35,054 nt of DNA from Rhodobiaceae bacterium (GTDB lineage Bacteria > Pseudomonadota > Alphaproteobacteria > Rhizobiales > NORP267), in NCBI GenBank assembly GCA_020441905.1, contig JAGRLG010000001.1, positions 1-35,054 on the forward strand. The letters run 5' to 3'. The position numbers and the translations under genes are program-made. Shown here in pieces: positions 26,902 to 34,290 of the stretch. Position 1 is the stretch's first letter, and each line of letters opens with the position of its first letter. The notes under the pieces are model-generated. The model did not search any database, was not told the DNA's origin, and saw only the letters and a program-made list of their open reading frames with translations.

Positions 26902-28385
26902 GCGCAGCTCTCACCCGCTCCCGCGCCCCGCGCCCCATCGCCATCCTCATCGGCGCCCTTGGCGGACAGGGCGGCGGCGTCCTTGCCGACTGGATCGTGC
27001 GCGCCGCCGAGATCGCCGATCTGCCGGTGCAGAGCACATCGGTGCCGGGCGTTGCCCAGCGCACCGGAGCCACCACCTATTATCTTGAGGTGTTTCCCGC
27101 CACCCGCGCCGAACTGGCCGGGGCCGAGCCGGTGCTGGCGCTTTATCCCTGTCCTGGGCAGGTCGACATGGTGGTTGCCACCGAGGCGGTGGAAGCCGGC
27201 CGGGCGATCGAGAACGCCTTCGTTTCACCCGACCGCACGCTGGTGATTTTCTCGACCCACCGTGTCTATGCCATCGGCGAAAAGGTCGGCCCCGAGGGAA
27301 CCGTCCGCGACAGCGCCCATATCGCCAAGGCGGCGGAAACTTTTGCCCGCAGGGTCATCGCCGGAGATCTCCAGCAGGTGGCCGACCAGTCCGGTAGCAT
27401 CGTCAACGCGGTCCTGCTCGGCCTCATTGCCGCCAGCAAGATGTTGCCCGTGCCGCTGTCCGCCTTCGAGCAGGCCGTCAGCGAAGCCGGGGTTGCGGTG
27501 GACTCCAATTTGCGCGGGCTGGCCGCCGGCTTCGCCTTCGCCGGGGCAAAGCCGGACATGATGCCCGAAGCCAGGCCGGCCGCCGGGACGGCGCCGCCCG
27601 GCCGCGATCCCGGCCCCGCCTTTGCCGGCGCGCCGGAGGACCTCAAGGGCCTGATCGGTCTTGGCGCCGATCGCCTTGCCGCCTATCAGGACGAGGCCTA
27701 TGCGGCGCGCTATCTCGAACATCTTGCCGCCATCTTCGCCGCCGACCGCAACGCGGGCGGCGCGGCCCGCGATTTTGCCCTCAGCCGCACCGTGGCCCGC
27801 CGCCTGGCGCGCTGGATGGCCTATGAGGACGTCATCCGCGTCGCCGCGCTGAAGACCCGCGCCGCGCGCCACGCCGCCATCGGCGCCGAAGCCGGCGCCG
27901 CGCCGGGCGAGCCGCTGCGGGTGATCGAATATCTGAGGCCGGGAGCGGAGGAGGTGGCCTCGATGCTGCCGCCCGTTCTCGCCCGTCCGCTCCTGCGCCG
28001 CGCCGCGGGCCGGCGCTCGCGCGACCGTGCCCCCGGCCTTGCCCTCAAGATCCGGTCCCACACCGTCACCGGCTTCGCGGCCCTGCGCCTGCTGGCCTCG
28101 CTGCGCTGGCTGCGCCCCTATTCGGGCCGCTTTGGCGAGGAGCGCGCGCTTTACGGCCGCTGGCTGGAGGCGATCCATTCCGCCCTTGGCGCCGGCTACG
28201 ACGTCGCCCTGGAAGTTGCCGCCTGCGCCGCCCTGATCCGCGGCTACGGCGCCGTCCATGCCCGCGGCCGCGCCGCCTTCGAATCCATTCTCGACAGCGA
28301 ATTGCCGGCGGTCCTCGCCGCTGGCGCGCCCGATCCCGCCGTCTTGCGCCAGGCCCGCCTCGCGGCCCTGGGGCGCTGCGGCTGA
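26898..28385 (+). CDS. iorB: indolepyruvate ferredoxin oxidoreductase beta subunit with C-terminal extension
   Basis: A 495-residue subunit. The N-terminal 200 residues are the gamma-type 2-oxoacid oxidoreductase domain (LGGQGGGVLADWI, then QSTSVPGVAQRTGATTYY), as in IorB. The remaining 290 residues are the alanine/arginine-rich helical extension found in long proteobacterial IorB proteins (DUF6537-type). ATG at 26898 follows GGGAGGAAA and overlaps the iorA stop. It forms the heterodimeric oxidoreductase with IorA; reduced ferredoxin could be used by Rnf. Confidence 0.9.
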   Translation: MSAALTRSRAPRPIAILIGALGGQGGGVLADWIVRAAEIADLPVQSTSVPGVAQRTGATTYYLEVFPATRAELAGAEPVLALYPCPGQVDMVVATEAVEAGRAIENAFVSPDRTLVIFSTHRVYAIGEKVGPEGTVRDSAHIAKAAETFARRVIAGDLQQVADQSGSIVNAVLLGLIAASKMLPVPLSAFEQAVSEAGVAVDSNLRGLAAGFAFAGAKPDMMPEARPAAGTAPPGRDPGPAFAGAPEDLKGLIGLGADRLAAYQDEAYAARYLEHLAAIFAADRNAGGAARDFALSRTVARRLARWMAYEDVIRVAALKTRAARHAAIGAEAGAAPGEPLRVIEYLRPGAEEVASMLPPVLARPLLRRAAGRRSRDRAPGLALKIRSHTVTGFAALRLLASLRWLRPYSGRFGEERALYGRWLEAIHSALGAGYDVALEVAACAALIRGYGAVHARGRAAFESILDSELPAVLAAGAPDPAVLRQARLAALGRCG

Positions 28386-28432
28386 TCTCACGATTTCACG
28401 TCATCAGGAAACGAACACAAGAGGAGAAATAC

Positions 28433-29017
28433 ATGTCCAAGTCAGCACTGCTGGTTCTCGATCTCGTCAATGAACTGGTGCATGAGGACGGCAAGTTCGC
28501 CGGCATGGGCTATCCCGCCCAGGTCAAGGAACGCGGCGTCCTGGAGGCCGCCAGTTCGGCGATCGGCAAGGCGCGGGCCAAGGGAATGCCGGTCATATTC
28601 GTCCGCGTCGGCTTTTCGCCCGACTATCGCGAATGCCCCGAATCCTCGCCCCTGCTTGGCGCCGCCAAGCAGTATGGCGCCCTCCAGATCGGCGATTGGG
28701 CAACCGAGTTCCACGCCTCTCTCGACAGGCGGGACAGCGACGAGACCCTCACCAAGCACCGCGTCAATGCCTTTTTCGGCACGCCGCTGGACAAGATCCT
28801 CAAGGCCAAGGGTATCGACACCATCCTGCTCGGCGGCGTCGCCACCGATCTGGTGGTGCAGACCACGGCGCGCGACGGCCACGACCGCGACTACGCCGTC
28901 GTCGTGCTCGAGGACATGTGCGCGGCGTCCTCGCCGGAGCTCCATGACAGCGTGATTGGCGCCCTCGGCGCGGTGGCGCGCATCGACAAGACCGGCAGCG
29001 CGCCGGAACTCAACTAG
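28433..29017 (+). CDS. isochorismatase-fold hydrolase lacking the catalytic cysteine
   Basis: A 194-residue isochorismatase-superfamily protein. The conserved aspartate (LVLDLVNE, Asp10) and lysine (TKHRVNAF, Lys108) are present, and GVATDLVVQTTARDG is the nucleophile loop. In amidase-type members this loop reads G-V-x-T-D-x-C-V. Here Val141 occupies the cysteine position, so the protein is not a standard cysteine hydrolase. True isochorismatases (EntB, PhzD) also lack this cysteine. ATG at 28433 follows AGAGGAG, 47 bp after iorB, so it belongs to the ior operon. The reaction is unknown. Confidence 0.85.
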   Translation: MSKSALLVLDLVNELVHEDGKFAGMGYPAQVKERGVLEAASSAIGKARAKGMPVIFVRVGFSPDYRECPESSPLLGAAKQYGALQIGDWATEFHASLDRRDSDETLTKHRVNAFFGTPLDKILKAKGIDTILLGGVATDLVVQTTARDGHDRDYAVVVLEDMCAASSPELHDSVIGALGAVARIDKTGSAPELN

Positions 29018-29039
29018 CAAAGAACGGCAATACGCATAC

Positions 29040-29073
29040 GGCCCCGCATTGTCGCAACGACGGATGCGGGGCC
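29040..29073 (+). terminator. hairpin between isochorismatase-like and amidohydrolase genes
   Basis: GGCCCCGCAT (29040-29049) and ATGCGGGGCC (29064-29073) are perfect 10-bp arms with a 14-nt loop. There is no T-tract. It may attenuate transcription or protect the upstream mRNA; full termination is doubtful because the next gene is only 25 bp away. Confidence 0.4.
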
Positions 29074-29097
29074 GGTCGCGGCAATAGGAGGCAGCCT

Positions 29098-29892
29098 ATG
29101 ACGACGACAACCAAGACTATGGCAGAGCAGGTCGGGGAGCTTTATCGGGGCGCTGTATTCGATACCCATATCCATTTCCTGCGCGATGCCTGGGATGAAA
29201 TCGGCACCCGATCGGTGTTCGAAAAGCTGGACGCCAACGGCATCGAGCGCGCCTTGGTGTCCTCAATTCCCGATGACGGCACCCTGATGCTCCACGAGGT
29301 CGATCCGCGGCGCATCGTGCCCTTCTACATGCCCTATCGCACCCTGGCAGATATGGACGACTGGTACGAGGACGACGATATTCTCGCACTGATGGAAGAG
29401 CGGCTCGATCGCGGCATTCATGTCGGCATCGGCGAGTTTCACCTCTATGACGCCTCGAATGTCTTCACCCCGCAGTTCCGCCGCCTGCTCGATCTGGCCG
29501 ATGAGCGCGGCCTCTTCCTGCATTCCCATTCCGGTTCCGCGGAGATCAACGCCATCTACCGGCTCAAGCCGGATGCCAAATTGATCTGGGCCCATGCCGG
29601 CCTGGTCGAACCGGCCTGGCAGGTCGCCGAAACCATGGAGCGGCACCCGCAACTGCTCGCCGATCTGTCGTTCCGCGAGTCCAGCATTCTTTCCGGGCGC
29701 GGCCTCGATCCTGAATGGCGCGCCCTGCTGATCCGCTTTGCCGACCGGTTCCTGCTTGGTTCCGACCCCTACACCGTGCCGCGCTGGCGCGCCTTCAAGG
29801 ACATTCTCGACGTCAACCGCTATTGGCTGGCGCAGATGCCTGTTGAAGCCGCGGATGCCATAGCCCGGGGCAATGCCCAACGGGTCTTCTAG
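29098..29892 (+). CDS. amidohydrolase-2 family metal-dependent hydrolase
   Basis: A 264-residue TIM-barrel metal hydrolase. FDTHIHF gives the metal pair His24/His26, and further ligand motifs are LFLHSHSG, LIWAHAG and LGSDPYT (the conserved aspartate). These are typical of the amidohydrolase-2 group, which includes decarboxylases and lactonases. ATG at 29098 follows GGAGGC (29089-29094). It is the last gene of the ior operon and converges with the second molybdenum enzyme, sharing the CTAG stop. Substrate unknown; it could hydrolyse or decarboxylate a ring-derived intermediate. Confidence 0.82.
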   Translation: MTTTTKTMAEQVGELYRGAVFDTHIHFLRDAWDEIGTRSVFEKLDANGIERALVSSIPDDGTLMLHEVDPRRIVPFYMPYRTLADMDDWYEDDDILALMEERLDRGIHVGIGEFHLYDASNVFTPQFRRLLDLADERGLFLHSHSGSAEINAIYRLKPDAKLIWAHAGLVEPAWQVAETMERHPQLLADLSFRESSILSGRGLDPEWRALLIRFADRFLLGSDPYTVPRWRAFKDILDVNRYWLAQMPVEAADAIARGNAQRVF

Positions 29893-32060
29893 GCTGCGTG
29901 GTCCCGCCGCGCCGCCTCCGGCGGTTCGCACTTGGCGATCCGGCAGATCAGGCAGCGCGCCACCGAGCCGCCGCAGACGGGGTCGACATCGTCGCGCAAG
30001 GGGGTCAGCACATTGGAGTTGGCCTCCAGCACGCCCTCGATCAGGTCCTCGCAGCCCGGCATGTACCAAAGTCCCTCGGCATTGACGACGCGCTCGTCCA
30101 TGCCCGCCATCAGGGCAACCTGGCGCTTGATCGCGCGCGGCGAATTCGGGGTTTCGACGCTGACCCAGTCGCCTTCCTCAAGCCCGAAACAGGCGGCCGT
30201 CAGCGGCGACATTTCCAGCGTCGGCCATGGCCTGCGGCTGCGCAGGCGCGGGATCTCGATGCCCATGGTGCTGTAATACTCGATAGAACGCGTGCCGCTG
30301 ATCAGCACCAGCGGGTAGTCTTCGGCAAGTTGCGGCGCCGAATAGGGACTGTCCGGCGGCTCGACAAAGTCGGGCAGGGGGTCGTAGCCGAACGCGGCAA
30401 GCTTGGCTGAAGCGAATTCGATCTTGCCCGAGGCGGTGTTGAACCCAGGCTTGCCGTCCTTGCGGATCTTGCCCTTCTCGTGCTTTGCCGGCTCGTTGGC
30501 GCGCTCGAAGATCCCGGCGGCGGAGAACTCGGCGAAGGTCATGCCCAATGGCTCGAGCCGGTAGTCCAGCAATTCCTCGTAATTGGAAACCGGCAGCTTG
30601 TTGGCGAGCCCCATGCGCACCGCCACCTCCAGTACCGGATCGCCTTCGTCGCGCGCCTCACCGCGCGGCGCCATCACCCGCGTTCTGGCGGCGATCATGT
30701 TGACGCCGGAATATTCGGAAATGGCATTGGATTCCAGGTGGGTGGTGACCGGCAATATATAATCGGCAAGGCTTGCGGTGGGCGATTCGAACAGATCCGA
30801 CACCACCAAGAGGTCCAGCTTTTTCAGCGCCTCGATGGTGGCGGCCGAATCCTCCAGCCCCACCACCGGATTGCAGTCGGTCCACAGCGCCCGCACCGGA
30901 TAGGGCTTGTCCGTCATGATCGCGTCGATGACCTGGCGCGGATGAGGGTAGGGCGTGGTGATGGCATCGGGACCGGCGAGCAGCGGGAACTTGCCGGCCG
31001 ACAGCTGGACCGAGAAATCGCGGGTTTCCTCCATGCCCAGATTGGCGCCGAAATAGCTCGGCATGCGCACGCCCGTCGCCGGCAGGAAGCCGTTATTCCC
31101 GGGCTGGTCGAACTTGCCCTTGAGCGCCGGGATGAAGCCGAGCAGGCGCAAGGTGGCGACCGAATTGCCGCCCATGGTGGCGCCGATAAAGGTATAGAGC
31201 GCGGCGTTGTCCGCTTCGCCGAACAGCTTCGCAGCTTCCCGGATATTCTCTTCCGGCACCCAGCAGATTTTGCTGACGCGCTCCGGCGTATAGCCAAGCG
31301 CCCGTTCTTTCAGGGCATCGAAGCCGACCGTCCACCGGGCCAGAAACGCTTCGTCGATCCAGCCATTGACGATCATTTCGCGGATGAAACCCAGCGCCAG
31401 CGCGGCGTCGGTCCCGGGGCGCACCCGCAGCCAGACCGCGGCTTCCTTCGCCGACAGGGTCGGGCGCGGATCGACGACGATGGTCTTGGCCCCCTGGCGC
31501 TGGGCGTCGCGCACCCGCTGGTGCTTTGAACCATTGGTCTCGGAAGGGTTTATGCCCCACAGCAGGATGACGTCGCTGCCCAGGACCGAGGTATAGGCGG
31601 GATAGGTCAGAAGCCCGCCATAGGTCAGTACGTCGGCCATCAGCTGCGGCGTGAAGCACTGATGGGAATCGTGCTTGAAGAAAGTGGTGCTGCCCAGCGC
31701 GGCAAGGAAGATGTCATAGGCGAAATATTCCTTTGGCGGCAGCGCCTGCACGGCGATGGCATTGGGCCCGTGCTCGGTGCGGATCGCATTCAGCCGTTCG
31801 GCGATATCGCCCAGCGCCTCGTCCCAGCTCACCCGCCGCCACTGGCCCGAGCCGCGCTCCCCAACGCGCTTTTGCGGATAGATCACGCGCCTGGGCGAAA
31901 AGGTCATGTCGATTGACGCCTTGCCCTTGACGCATAGATAGCCCTTGCTCATCGGGTGGCTGGTATCACCGGTGACCTTCTTGACCTCGCCATCCTCGAC
32001 TTCGACCTTCATGCCGCAGCGCACGAGGCAGAACCGGCAGGTGGTGTGGATAACGCTCAT
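29889..32060 (-). CDS. cytoplasmic molybdopterin oxidoreductase (DMSO reductase family)
   Basis: A 723-residue single-subunit enzyme with no signal peptide. The [4Fe-4S] motif is complete: Cys8, Cys11, Cys15, Cys43. Then come RRVSWDEAL, a likely Mo-ligand Cys135 (SHQCFTPQ), and a C-terminal molydopterin domain with a LISGTRSIEYYSTMG start. Unusually, four more cysteines lie at the very end (Cys696, 703, 706, 711). No Fe-S or membrane subunit gene is next to it, unlike the PadBCD set. Its start overlaps the stop of the MarR gene (ATGA), and the shared operator with iorAB ties it to that pathway. The reaction is unknown; hydroxylation or oxidation of an aromatic intermediate is inference. Confidence 0.85.
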   Translation of the reverse strand: MSVIHTTCRFCLVRCGMKVEVEDGEVKKVTGDTSHPMSKGYLCVKGKASIDMTFSPRRVIYPQKRVGERGSGQWRRVSWDEALGDIAERLNAIRTEHGPNAIAVQALPPKEYFAYDIFLAALGSTTFFKHDSHQCFTPQLMADVLTYGGLLTYPAYTSVLGSDVILLWGINPSETNGSKHQRVRDAQRQGAKTIVVDPRPTLSAKEAAVWLRVRPGTDAALALGFIREMIVNGWIDEAFLARWTVGFDALKERALGYTPERVSKICWVPEENIREAAKLFGEADNAALYTFIGATMGGNSVATLRLLGFIPALKGKFDQPGNNGFLPATGVRMPSYFGANLGMEETRDFSVQLSAGKFPLLAGPDAITTPYPHPRQVIDAIMTDKPYPVRALWTDCNPVVGLEDSAATIEALKKLDLLVVSDLFESPTASLADYILPVTTHLESNAISEYSGVNMIAARTRVMAPRGEARDEGDPVLEVAVRMGLANKLPVSNYEELLDYRLEPLGMTFAEFSAAGIFERANEPAKHEKGKIRKDGKPGFNTASGKIEFASAKLAAFGYDPLPDFVEPPDSPYSAPQLAEDYPLVLISGTRSIEYYSTMGIEIPRLRSRRPWPTLEMSPLTAACFGLEEGDWVSVETPNSPRAIKRQVALMAGMDERVVNAEGLWYMPGCEDLIEGVLEANSNVLTPLRDDVDPVCGGSVARCLICRIAKCEPPEAARRDHAA

Positions 32061-32752
32061 TGTTTCCTCCCTCGTTTCTTCTTTGCGGCAGCCGCGTTGC
32101 GCCTGGCAGCGTCCTTCCTGGTCTGGCTCTCTTCCAGCAGGGGAAGATTGGCGAGCATGCGCCGGGCAATGGCGTTGAATTTTTCGATTTCGCGCCGGGA
32201 TATGCCGCTCATCAGAATCTTTTCGCGCGCCAGCGCCAGGTCCAGGATCTGTTCATGCAGCCTGTGCCCGCGCGCCGAAAGGCGCCATGTCTTGCGCCGC
32301 CCGTCGGTTTCAAGAACGTCGTGGTCGAGAAGACCGGCGGCATCCAGGCTGGCGACGGCGCGGCTCACCGCCGCCTTGTCCATGCCGGTAATCTCGCTGA
32401 CCCGCCAGGCCGCCAGGCCGGGCTGCGCGGCAAGCAGGCCGACGACACGCCACTCGGATATGCCGACGCCAAAGCGCGAGCGGTAGAGGCCCGAGGCGCT
32501 GGCCGACAGCCGGTTGTAGATCATGCCGATCAGGGCCGGTGTGTATTCACTGAAATTGGCGGCCCGATGGCCGTCGACGATCAGCACCGATGGAGAATCC
32601 GGCGCCGCCGGCTCGCCCCGGCGGTGCGGGCGGCCCGCTGGCGCCGTCCCCGGCGGTTCGCGGCCCGGGACCCCCGCGGCTCCGGCGAGCGCGACCTTGC
32701 CGCCCGTCCCGGCGGGGGGCTTTTGCAGTCGGCTCTGGCTGCGCTTGGTCAT
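32057..32752 (-). CDS. MarR-family transcriptional regulator
   Basis: A 231-residue regulator. A MarR winged helix lies at about 85-165, with GISEWRVVGLLAAQPGLAAW, a recognition segment MDKAAVSRAVASLDAAGLL, and a wing DGRRKTWRLSARG. The N-terminal 60 residues are a proline/alanine/arginine-rich extension and the tail is lysine/arginine-rich. ATG at 32752 is preferred over 32794, because the likely -10 box (CATAAT, 32812-32807 read on this strand) would put the RNA start only a few bases before 32794. It is the first gene of an operon with the molybdenum enzyme and probably represses it and iorAB. Confidence 0.86.
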   Translation of the reverse strand: MTKRSQSRLQKPPAGTGGKVALAGAAGVPGREPPGTAPAGRPHRRGEPAAPDSPSVLIVDGHRAANFSEYTPALIGMIYNRLSASASGLYRSRFGVGISEWRVVGLLAAQPGLAAWRVSEITGMDKAAVSRAVASLDAAGLLDHDVLETDGRRKTWRLSARGHRLHEQILDLALAREKILMSGISRREIEKFNAIARRMLANLPLLEESQTRKDAARRNAAAAKKKRGRKQ

Positions 32753-32813
32753 CGTCAACGATTTTCCACCCGGCTTCGGCGATTTTATGGCCATGATTTC
32801 ACGGCCATTATGA

Positions 32814-32827
32814 GTTGATATCTCAAC
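32814..32827. promoter_or_regulatory. probable MarR operator in its own promoter
   Basis: Read on the minus strand, GTTGAGATATCAAC is a near-perfect palindrome just upstream of the -10-like CATAAT (32812-32807). Eleven consecutive bases (TTGAGATATCA) are identical to the site in front of iorA (24637-24647). I found no third copy in the window. Autoregulation by the MarR protein is inferred. Confidence 0.68.
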
Positions 32828-32951
32828 CAGCGGCCAGTGTCGGTCCGGTTCGCGGTGCTGTCAAGAAACCGCGCCGTGGAGGATGGGGCATTGCACTGGC
32901 TGTTCACCGGCGCGTTCTGCCGCGCCGCCGCTCTGTGCCCTTAGATCCGGT

Positions 32952-32965
32952 CCGGTCCGGACCGG
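32952..32965. repeat. 14-bp palindrome CCGGTCCGGACCGG
   Basis: A perfect palindrome in the noncoding region upstream of the MarR operon. It is GC-rich and could arise by chance in such sequence; no function is assigned. Confidence 0.4.
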
Positions 32966-33037
32966 CGAGTGCGCAGATTACCGGGCGCTGGCGGAATAAT
33001 CGGCGCTGCAAGGGGGGTGACTTCCGGTTTGTCGCAA

Positions 33038-33051
33038 AATTGGATCCAATT
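33038..33051. promoter_or_regulatory. operator-like palindrome, copy 1 of ATTGGATCCAAT
   Basis: AATTGGATCCAATT is a perfect 14-bp palindrome. It lies 286 bp upstream of the MarR start and 279 bp beyond the GntR gene end. The 12-bp core recurs twice upstream of the GntR gene. It is the best candidate for a GntR/FCD-type binding site controlling the MarR-molybdoenzyme operon. Confidence 0.65.
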
Positions 33052-33185
33052 ACATCGATTCGAGCGCATGGCCTGAGCGTCGCTCGCTCCGGTTCAGTGG
33101 CGTGAAGATGAGGCGGATTGGCTGCTGCGGGCCGCGCCGGATGCGGCTGGCCGCCCGGCGCCGCCCGGGGCTGCCCGGTGCCTCC

Positions 33186-33225
33186 GAGTGCCGCGGAGTG
33201 CCGCCGAGTGCCGCCGAGTGCCGCC
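33186..33225. repeat. four 10-bp tandem repeats
   Basis: GAGTGCCGCC repeats at 33196, 33206 and 33216, with a one-base variant at 33186. The surrounding 32828-33329 region has no credible gene. Confidence 0.8.
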
Positions 33226-33231
33226 GCGCCT

Positions 33232-33257
33232 CCGGCCAGCGCCGCCGGGCTTTTTTT
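33232..33257 (+). terminator. orphan plus-strand intrinsic terminator-like element
   Basis: CCGGC (33232-33236) pairs with GCCGG (33244-33248) and is followed by seven T (33251-33257). The orientation is plus, yet no plus-strand gene ends nearby. It may end a small noncoding RNA or be fortuitous. Confidence 0.35.
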
Positions 33258-33329
33258 GGCGCCGCGCACCGCACCGCCGCCCTCGCAGGCCGCAGGCCCG
33301 CGGCGCGGTCCTTCAGCGCGTTTCCGCCA

Positions 33330-34049
33330 TCACTCGGCCGCGGCGGTGATGAAGGTGACATCGCCATAGCGGCGGCGATTGCCCCAGAACATCTCGAAAT
33401 ACAAGGCTCCGGCATAGGCGTGTTCGCGCATGACCGCTTCGGCCCTCGCGCCCTGTCCGCGCTCCAGCGCGTCGACGAGAATGTGATGCTGCATATGGGC
33501 CAGCTTGAGGCGCATGAATTCGCGGTCCAGCGCTTTCAGGTCGACCGCTATCGAGCTGTAGGAGGCAAAGGGAAGATGATTGTTGCGGGCCACCGCGAGC
33601 GACAGCGCGCTGTTATCGGCAAGGTCGATAAGCGTCTGGTGGAAGACCATGTTAAGGTCATGATAAGACGACATATCTTCTTCCGTTATCGTACCTTTGC
33701 TGAACAAGGTGTCGCCCTTTTCAAGGCACTCCAAAAGCACCGCCCGGCCTTTCTTGGAAAGTCCCTGCTCGGCCACCAGGCGGGCGGCGAGACCCTCCAG
33801 GACCCCCCGCACCTCGACCGCGTCGCGGATCTCCTTTTCCCCCACCTTGCGGATCGAAAAGCCGCGCCGGCCTTCCCTTTGCAACAGCCCTTCCTGCTCC
33901 AGCGTGCGAAAGGCCAGACGCACCGGCGTGCGCGAAACCCCCAGCTGCTCGGACAGCGGAATCTCGGCGATCCGCGTTCCCGGCGCCAGGTCGCCGCTCA
34001 TGATCATCTGCCGCAGTTTGACCAGAACCCACTGTCCTTGCTTGGCCAT
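33330..34049 (-). CDS. GntR-family regulator, FCD (FadR) subfamily
   Basis: A 239-residue regulator. An N-terminal winged helix (about 8-75, with GTRIAEIPLSEQLGVSRTPVR) is followed by an all-helical FCD ligand-binding domain with metal-binding-type residues (a D-L-N-M-V-F-H-Q-T segment and later H-M-Q-H-H). Such proteins sense carboxylic acids. ATG at 34049 has a strong AGGAGG; the upstream frame extension lacks one. Three identical palindromes around it (33038, 34255, 34279) are probable binding sites. It likely governs the adjacent catabolic operons. Confidence 0.9.
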   Translation of the reverse strand: MAKQGQWVLVKLRQMIMSGDLAPGTRIAEIPLSEQLGVSRTPVRLAFRTLEQEGLLQREGRRGFSIRKVGEKEIRDAVEVRGVLEGLAARLVAEQGLSKKGRAVLLECLEKGDTLFSKGTITEEDMSSYHDLNMVFHQTLIDLADNSALSLAVARNNHLPFASYSSIAVDLKALDREFMRLKLAHMQHHILVDALERGQGARAEAVMREHAYAGALYFEMFWGNRRRYGDVTFITAAAE

Positions 34050-34172
34050 TTCCGCCTCCTGTTTCGCTGCGTGGCTACGAAGCGCGTATGCCCGGCCTGC
34101 CTGCTCCCCGCGCTCGCCCCGGCCCATTTTCCGAATTTGCCCGCTTTCCCCGCTCCCGCCCGATTGACAAAA

Positions 34173-34188
34173 TCTATAAGTCTATAGA
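34173..34188. promoter_or_regulatory. inverted repeat TCTATA-AGTC-TATAGA upstream of the GntR gene
   Basis: Perfect 6-bp arms around a 4-bp spacer, 125 bp upstream of the GntR start, in an AT-rich patch that also holds TTGACA (34164-34169, plus strand). Likely part of the promoter/operator region; the binding protein is unknown. Confidence 0.4.
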
Positions 34189-34254
34189 AATTAGATGGTG
34201 CGAGCTGGGGCGCGACATTTTGACAACCGGGCCTGCAAACTTTCGACTCGACAA

Positions 34255-34290
34255 ATTGGATCCAATATAATTATAACCATTGGATCCAAT
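34255..34290. promoter_or_regulatory. paired palindromes ATTGGATCCAAT (copies 2 and 3)
   Basis: Two perfect 12-bp palindromes at 34255-34266 and 34279-34290, centres 24 bp apart, about 205-240 bp upstream of the GntR start. The core is the same as the site at 33039-33050. Paired sites suggest cooperative binding of the GntR/FCD dimer. They could serve the GntR gene or an undetected plus-strand transcript. Confidence 0.68.

Noticed and set aside
32060..32818. 252-codon plus-strand frame over the MarR gene
   Set aside because: Antisense to a clear winged-helix regulator whose promoter and overlap with the next gene support the minus strand.
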